Source of the DNA: Sesamum alatum
Taxonomy: Eukaryota; Streptophyta; Magnoliopsida; Lamiales; Pedaliaceae
Direction: 5' to 3'
Assembly: GCA_034509735.1 (NCBI GenBank)
Contig: JACGWO010000011.1
Span: 12,991,866 to 13,055,865 of the forward strand
DNA length: 64,000 bases
This document shows positions 58,690 through 64,000 of this stretch, one piece after another. Position 1 is the first letter of the stretch; each line of letters begins with the position of its first letter. Both the position numbers and the translations under genes were made by a program. The notes under the pieces are model-generated. The model was given only the letters and a program-made list of their open reading frames with translations. It did not search any database and had not been told where the DNA came from.

Positions 58690-59600
58690 ATGAAAACAAA
58701 AAGATACATGAAAATGTAAAGAAAATCTACCTTTTTGTTTACTACATGTATAACCGGTACGTGCGTTGTTTCCTTTCCGTTTCTCCTTCCGTTCATTTGA
58801 GAATTCAACGTAGAACTCCTCTAATTTGTCCACACCACACTATAGAATAGATCTCTAATCTATTGCTAGATAGAAATAAAGAAGTGAAGAAGAAACACTT
58901 CTAAAACAACACTATTGATTAGTACTTTTGGAATGTTTAGTTCAAACCTTTCCAAAAGGTATGAACACAAAAAGGAGAGTTTTTCAAGAGATATTTGGAG
59001 AGTTTTTGAAGGGAAAATTCATGCAAAAAGTAGTACCATACAAATTATGTGAATGGTTTTGTGTATGTAGAGTTGTTGAATTCAAAATTCAACTTCTCTT
59101 GTCAACTTCCAAAGTAACCTACATAGACATACCATTATCTACATAACCATGCACCATTATAGCAAATAAAACCACCCACCAAACCATATAAAGGCTGGTC
59201 ACATGTGCCTCATATGTGGAAGATTTTAATTCTTCCTTCACTTGCTATAAATTGAATTTTTCCATGGACTAGGACTACTAGTCTTGGACTTTTATTTAAT
59301 CTAATTAAATTAAGTCCAAACTTAGTCCATTGGGCATTAGTTAATCCAATTAATCTCAATCCAATTAAGCTCATAAGTTTATTTAATCCAATTAAATAAA
59401 CATAAGTCCAAGCTTTAATTAATTGATCCAATCAATTAATTAATCCAAACCTGATAAATTGATCCAATTAATTTATAGGTTCTAAGTCCAAAAATTAACT
59501 AATTCAATTAATTAATTCTTGGACCATCCATCAAATGGATTTCCCAATAAATGATCCAATCATTTATTTATATAGTTTTTATTTTATTCTTTTATGTTGA
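58690..59600 (-). mobile_element. possible old or solo copia-type LTR
   Basis: No open frame. The stretch 59270-59570 is packed with TCCAATTAA and GTCCAA phrases. The stretch 58790-59150 has phrases such as GTTCTACGTTGAATTCTC (on the minus strand) that recall LTRs of some plant copia elements. A minus-strand TATA-like TTTATATGG lies near 59190. No second copy or target duplication was found. Confidence 0.3.
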
Positions 59601-59879
59601 TTATTCTAGTAGACTTTTTATACTTTTGAAACTGTAAAATTTTTTACCTTTATTGTTTTTAAATTTTTAGTATATTAATTCATTAATACTTTTTATTTAC
59701 TCTTTACAAAGATTTTTCTAAATTCTTTTTGGATTTATTATTATCTAAGTTTATTATTGCAAGTTTGTAAGTCAAATAATTATTTAAGTTTATTATATAG
59801 TCTTAACTATTTTTTTCTAATCATAAATTTTTGTGTGATTTAATTTTTTATTTATTTATTTCATTAGACAACTATAAAT
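59601..59879. other. intergenic AT-rich sequence
   Basis: Very AT-rich; nothing recognised. Confidence 0.5.
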
Positions 59880-60593
59880 TTAAATAATTGCTCAAAAGAA
59901 CACCTCAAATTCATGAATATAAAATAAAACAGGCATATCCAGGCCTCAACCAGGCTGGTCCATGGGTTGGGCCTGGATTTAAAAATAGGCTTAGTTGGGG
60001 CCCACTTAAAGGCCCAAGACCATCCCAGGATCGACTTTGAACAGTAGTTGGTCAGTCCTAGGCCAGGCTTTTTGGGCTGGTTCGTGCCAACCCTAGGCTG
60101 ACTCGGCCCATTGTGCACACTTAGACCCCTCAAAATTGTGAAATTACAGTTGTCCCCCAAAAAAATTTAAATATACTTACACCCCCTCAAAATTTATCTA
60201 TTTACATGTGACCCACTTCCATTAGGGTTTGGACAGAAAAATATTACACCAGCCAAAAAGTTACATATTTTCTATTTTACCCCTCATTTAACATTCCCAT
60301 ATGTGATACTTTTATACTTGGAGGGGGATAAATGTAATATAGATAAAGTCAAAAGGGTCTAATTGTAATAAAATATTATTCCCGAATCTTAAGCATTATA
60401 TAAAAAGGAGCCCCTTATTAATGGAAAACTAGTCATTTTGTGTACTCTTTTTACTTCCTAGAGAAAAAAAAATATATTGTTTTAGTGGCTCATTATTTGG
60501 GGCACTTTAGAACTTGGCCTGCAAAATATAATTAAGTGGGTTATTTTTATTAAAAAAAACTTTACGAAGTTTATCCCAATTTTAGAGGCACAT
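59880..60593. mobile_element. MITE-like remnants
   Basis: 59935-60115 is rich in GGCCTGG, TTGGGCC and CCTAGGC phrases and ends near GTGCACACTTAGACCCCT, like the ends of plant hAT-related MITEs whose tips read CAGGGGTG. 60120-60400 has phrases such as CCCCTCAAAATT and a rough inverted partner (GGAGGGGGATAAATGTAA), like another degenerate long-TIR MITE. Borders are uncertain. Confidence 0.3.
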
Positions 60594-61040
60594 TTTTTGG
60601 CGCCAAAGGATCAATAAAATCTGTGAGAAAAACAGAATGCACCTCATTAGAATGTTTCATAGCACTACAAATGCTAAACATAATAACCTCATTATCAAAT
60701 TTCATAAAGAGAACTGCAGCATCAACATCAGTTTTAGGTTTTAAGAAATGGTCTTCCTAACAAGATGGATGTGAAATTAGAGGAGGAAAAACCAGTCATT
60801 AAGTTGCACAAGAATATCCTCGAAAACTCCTAAGGGGTACACAATCAAACGATCCGCAAGTTGAATAACCACTCTAGTTTCTTCAAGGGACCAACATGCA
60901 AAGATTCATGATAGTAAGACGCATAACATTGATGGGAGTACCCAAACCACACATGGCATTTTCTATTCCAGTCATACCAATTTTGCAAGGGATATAAAAC
61001 ATACCTGGGTCTTTGCATTTAGGAGGTAGTTTTCCCTCAT
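60594..61040 (-). pseudogene. gypsy (Athila/Tat type) protease fragment
   Basis: The minus strand reads LPPKCKDPGMFYIPCKIG, then GLGTPINVM (usual active site DLGASINVMP, with Asp apparently lost), then EETRVVIQLADRLIVYPLGV with FEDILVQLND, then GRPFLK and FMKFDNEVIMFSICSAMKHS, and ends DFIDPLAPK. This is the conserved protease block before RT in Athila/Tat elements. Stops and at least one frameshift are present. It ends abruptly where the CACTA coding sequence begins. Confidence 0.75.
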
Positions 61041-63864
61041 ATTACTACAACACCGAAAAGAAGATAAGGGATTTGGGGCACCAGTCGAGAAGATTCATGC
61101 GTGTAAGAATGGTTCCGCACTATATGGGAAGGACGAGATTCATTTGGAGTACTGCAAGTTCTGTAGTAACCCTAGGTATAAACCACCAGGGACCGAAACC
61201 CCCACTCTAAGAAGTCTCTGTATGCCGTTCTTAGGTACTTGCCACTTACCCCACATCTGCAGAGGTTATATACTTCATCAGCGATGGCTGAGCACATGAC
61301 GTGGCATGCCAGCCATGTTACAGAAGATGGCTCCATGTGCCATACTTCCGATGCCATCTAATCTGAAGCGTCTGATCGATGTGTACCTGGAGTCATTGAT
61401 CGAGGAGTTGCTTCAATTATATCATGTGGGTATACGGACGCACGATCACGCCACTACCTAGGCATTCATGATGCGTGCTGCTTTGCTATGGACTGTAAAT
61501 GACCTACTCGCCTATGATATGACATCTGGATGGAGTACCGTAGGTATTATGGGTTGCTCTATTTGTATGAATGACACACGAGCATTCCATCTACAGCAGG
61601 GAGGGGGGGTGTGCTACTTTGACTGCCATAGACTATTTCTCCCACAATACCATCTATACCAGAGGAAGAAGAAAGCCTTCACAAAAAATCGTCTAGAAAG
61701 GAATATTGCAAGACCTAGGCTGACTGGAGATAACATCCGTGATTGGGTAGAAGAGTATAGTATTTCATTTGAAAAACCCCTAACAAACCCACCAGGCTAT
61801 GGCAGCGATCACAAGTGGACGAAGAAAAACATCTTTTGGGATTTTCCATATTGGACCACGCACTTGACATGTCACAACCTTGATGTAATACACATTTAGA
61901 ATACTGTGTTTGACAACATCTTCAACACCACCACAGATATAAAGGGGAAAACAAATTATAATCTGAATGCATGAAAGGATTTGACAATCATATGTAATCA
62001 CCCGGAACTTAAGGTTGACAAACACAAATAGAACATTATGCCAATAGTCGTATACACCTTGACAAATGACCAAAAGATTGAGATGTGTGAATGGGTGAGG
62101 TGCTTGAGGTTTCTTGATGGGTATGCCTCTAACCTTGCTGGATGCGTCGACATGGTAGAGTTGAGGCTACATGGCATGAAGAGCCACTATTGTCACGTCT
62201 TTATGCAAAAGTTGATCTTGGTTGCCTTCGGACAAATGCTTCTCGAGCATGTGTGGAGTGTGTTGACAAAGGTCAGTCTTTTGTTCCAAATCCTTTGCTC
62301 GACCACTGAAGATGTCAGGAAGGTGCAGGAGTTAAAAGATAGGGTAGCCGTAATCATGTGCAACCTTAAAAAAATATTTTCTCCAGCTTCTTCGACTCAA
62401 TGGAGCACCTCATTGTTCACCTTTAGTGTGGGGCTCATGTGGAGGGCTCATGCAGTATAGGTGGATGTACCAATTCGAGAGATAACTATTATTTTATCAT
62501 ACAGTTGTGTTAATGATTAGTGATATGCCTAGTTTTGTATGGTTTACCCACTGTAATTTTCTATATATATGTATATCCTATGTGAATTGAAGAAGAAGGT
62601 GAAGAACAAAAGACCTGTTGAGGCTTCAATTGTTGAGACATACATTATCGAGGAAATTGGGTGGTTTACATCTCACTACTTTAAACCTCACGTTACTTGC
62701 AAGCGACGTAGGCCTGGTCGAAATGATGATCGGACTCGCAAGGATAATAGAATTTTTCGTGATATATTCAACCACCCTATCCGCTCAAGTGGTGCTTCGA
62801 AGACCAGATATGCGATCGAGCAGGAACAACATGTAATAGAGACGTATGTGTTGTGCAACTCTGAAGTGGCTGCGCCATATGAGTAAGTCTTTGCTTATAC
62901 GATTATGTAAGGATTTTAGGACTGTAAATTAAATGTCATATTTTGTGATGATCGCCGACGGTCCTTTCTGAATGAGCTATATGAGCGTACAATCCCGATG
63001 ATCCATTGATTGATCTACCTATAATTATGTGATATCATCGGATAGTTCAAACGTGGTGTAAGTTGACACTCTTGAGCCACTTATATATTTTCATAGATAT
63101 ACTTTTAATACGTGAGATTGAAATTGTACTCCATTTAGGTGGAACTAGAATTGCAAAACATCAAGGATGATCTTCTTAGAAGTCTTTATTGGGGGCCTAA
63201 GCAACTTGTGAAGACGTGAACGTGTTACTTTGTGAATGGGTTCAATTTCACATGGAGGATAACAACAGTCAACTATGAATTATGGGGTGTGTGCGAAAAG
63301 CTATTCATATAGGGACACATACAATGACTTCTACGGAATGCTCGAAAGATTATTCAGTAGGATTACCCACTTAATGACGGCTTGCATGTTGTTCTCTTTA
63401 AGTGTAGATGGGTGGATCCGACTAGGGGAATGAAGGTACATCCTCGTTATCAACTTGTTGATGTTAATTTTCAAACGGGTGTACCAAAAGGATGAACCTT
63501 TCACACTGGACCAACAGGCAGTTCAAGTCTACTATACCGAATATCCAAGCTTGAGGAGGGACAAAGCTGATTGGAGGGCCATTTGCTAGACGCAAGCTCA
63601 ACGTGTAGTGGATGAATCCCGTTGGTAGATGTGGCATATCAACTAGAGGAAGTATTACATGTTCCTGAAGTGAATACAGATGATCAAACCTATGACCTGC
63701 ATGATCCAAATGATCTACAATGTTTTGTCAATCTCTCTTCAGCTATGCAACACGCAGTCGGAACATCCCGACCTAATGAACAGGACGAAGACGAGGATGA
63801 TGAAGATAGCTTCGAGGACTATGAAACAGATAAGGATAAAGAACAAGACAACAATTTAGATTAA
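61041..63864 (+). pseudogene. CACTA (En/Spm) transposase locus, broken
   Basis: The Transposase_21 (TNP2) part starts near 61060 with KIHACKNGSALYGKDEIHLE and YCKFC. It continues SLYAVLRYLPLTPHLQRLY and AEHMTWHASH, then jumps at about 61360 from TSDA to PSNLKRLIDVYLESLIEELL. A block of roughly 100 residues normally between them is missing. AFMMRAALLWTVND, SGWSTVGIMGCSICM, FDCHRLFLP and CHNLDVIHI follow. The DUF4218 part (62040-62890) has HGMKSHYCHVFMQKLILVAF and KVQELKDRVAVIMCNLKKIF. After a GAGTAAGT splice donor (about 62882), DUF4216 pieces follow (SFLNELYER; QKDEPFTLDQQAVQVYYTEY near 63490). An acidic tail ends at TAA 63862-63864. Stops and frameshifts make it inactive. No CACTACAA terminus is nearby in the window. 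Confidence 0.85.
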
Positions 63865-64000
63865 ATTAAATTTACATTATTATTTATTACAATAGTTTGT
63901 ATACGTGGACAACTATGAGTTAAATTTTTAAACCTATTTCAAAATTAAACTAGTTATAATTTTTTATTCTTTTGGTGGTTGATTTAATACCTTTAAATTT
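63865..64000. other. short AT-rich end of window
   Basis: No feature is recognised. A CACTA terminus, if present, would lie beyond the window. Confidence 0.4.

Noticed and set aside
58668..59146. Small open frames as possible host genes.
   Set aside because: No motifs, AT-driven codon content, and surrounding sequence looks like an old LTR.

Overview
The window looks like a repeat-dense, AT-rich stretch of a nuclear plant genome, probably a eudicot. The evidence is Ty1/copia and Ty3/gypsy (Athila-type) retrotransposons, CACTA, Mutator-like (MULE) and Helitron DNA transposons, a plant-specific EG45/natriuretic-peptide-type gene with a normal plant intron, and a plant mobile domain (PMD) gene. 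No rRNA, functional tRNA or CRISPR was seen. Almost every coding region is broken by stops or frameshifts.

Layout. 1-638: AT-rich flank with a G-quadruplex motif, a possible SINE and a 52-bp tandem repeat. 639-6735: a complete but dead Ty1/copia element with about 297-bp LTRs and a leader holding eight consecutive small hairpins with similar loops. 7040-9142: diverged tandem repeats, a fold-back element and what may be the 5' end of a host gene. 9143-33245: a 24-kb array built from a 1.81-kb unit. The unit carries CACTA-type termini (CACTACAA) and subterminal TTGCAACGG repeats, joined to a TATA/5'-UTR-like module. Nine units are regular; the rest are rearranged and carry two copies of another gene-like promoter/exon fragment. 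33579-37790: four or five copies of an F-box-associated-like/RNase-H-like pseudogene composite. 38090-39190: a degenerate MULE transposase.

39290-46700: a minus-strand Athila-type gypsy fragment (RT, RNase H, integrase, env-like ORF), then a terminal-inverted-repeat element with a GC-rich core. 47182-49431: an EG45-like gene with a signal peptide, a 1.75-kb intron holding a MULE-derived MITE and a Helitron, and a 2-nt frameshift in exon 2. 50266-51649: two more long-TIR MITEs with 9-bp target duplications. 51977-58127: a full-length 6.15-kb MULE with a 10-bp target duplication, about 170-bp TIRs containing strong palindromes, and divergent PMD (minus) and MURA transposase (plus) genes. Two perfect hairpins sharing one core lie between those genes. 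60594-63864: an Athila-type protease fragment abutting a CACTA transposase locus (Transposase_21, DUF4218, DUF4216).

The observations most worth following are the copia leader hairpin array, the single-ended CACTA higher-order repeat with promoter-like modules, and the MULE with its two palindrome sets. All calls rest on reading the sequence and recalling family motifs; no database search was possible.
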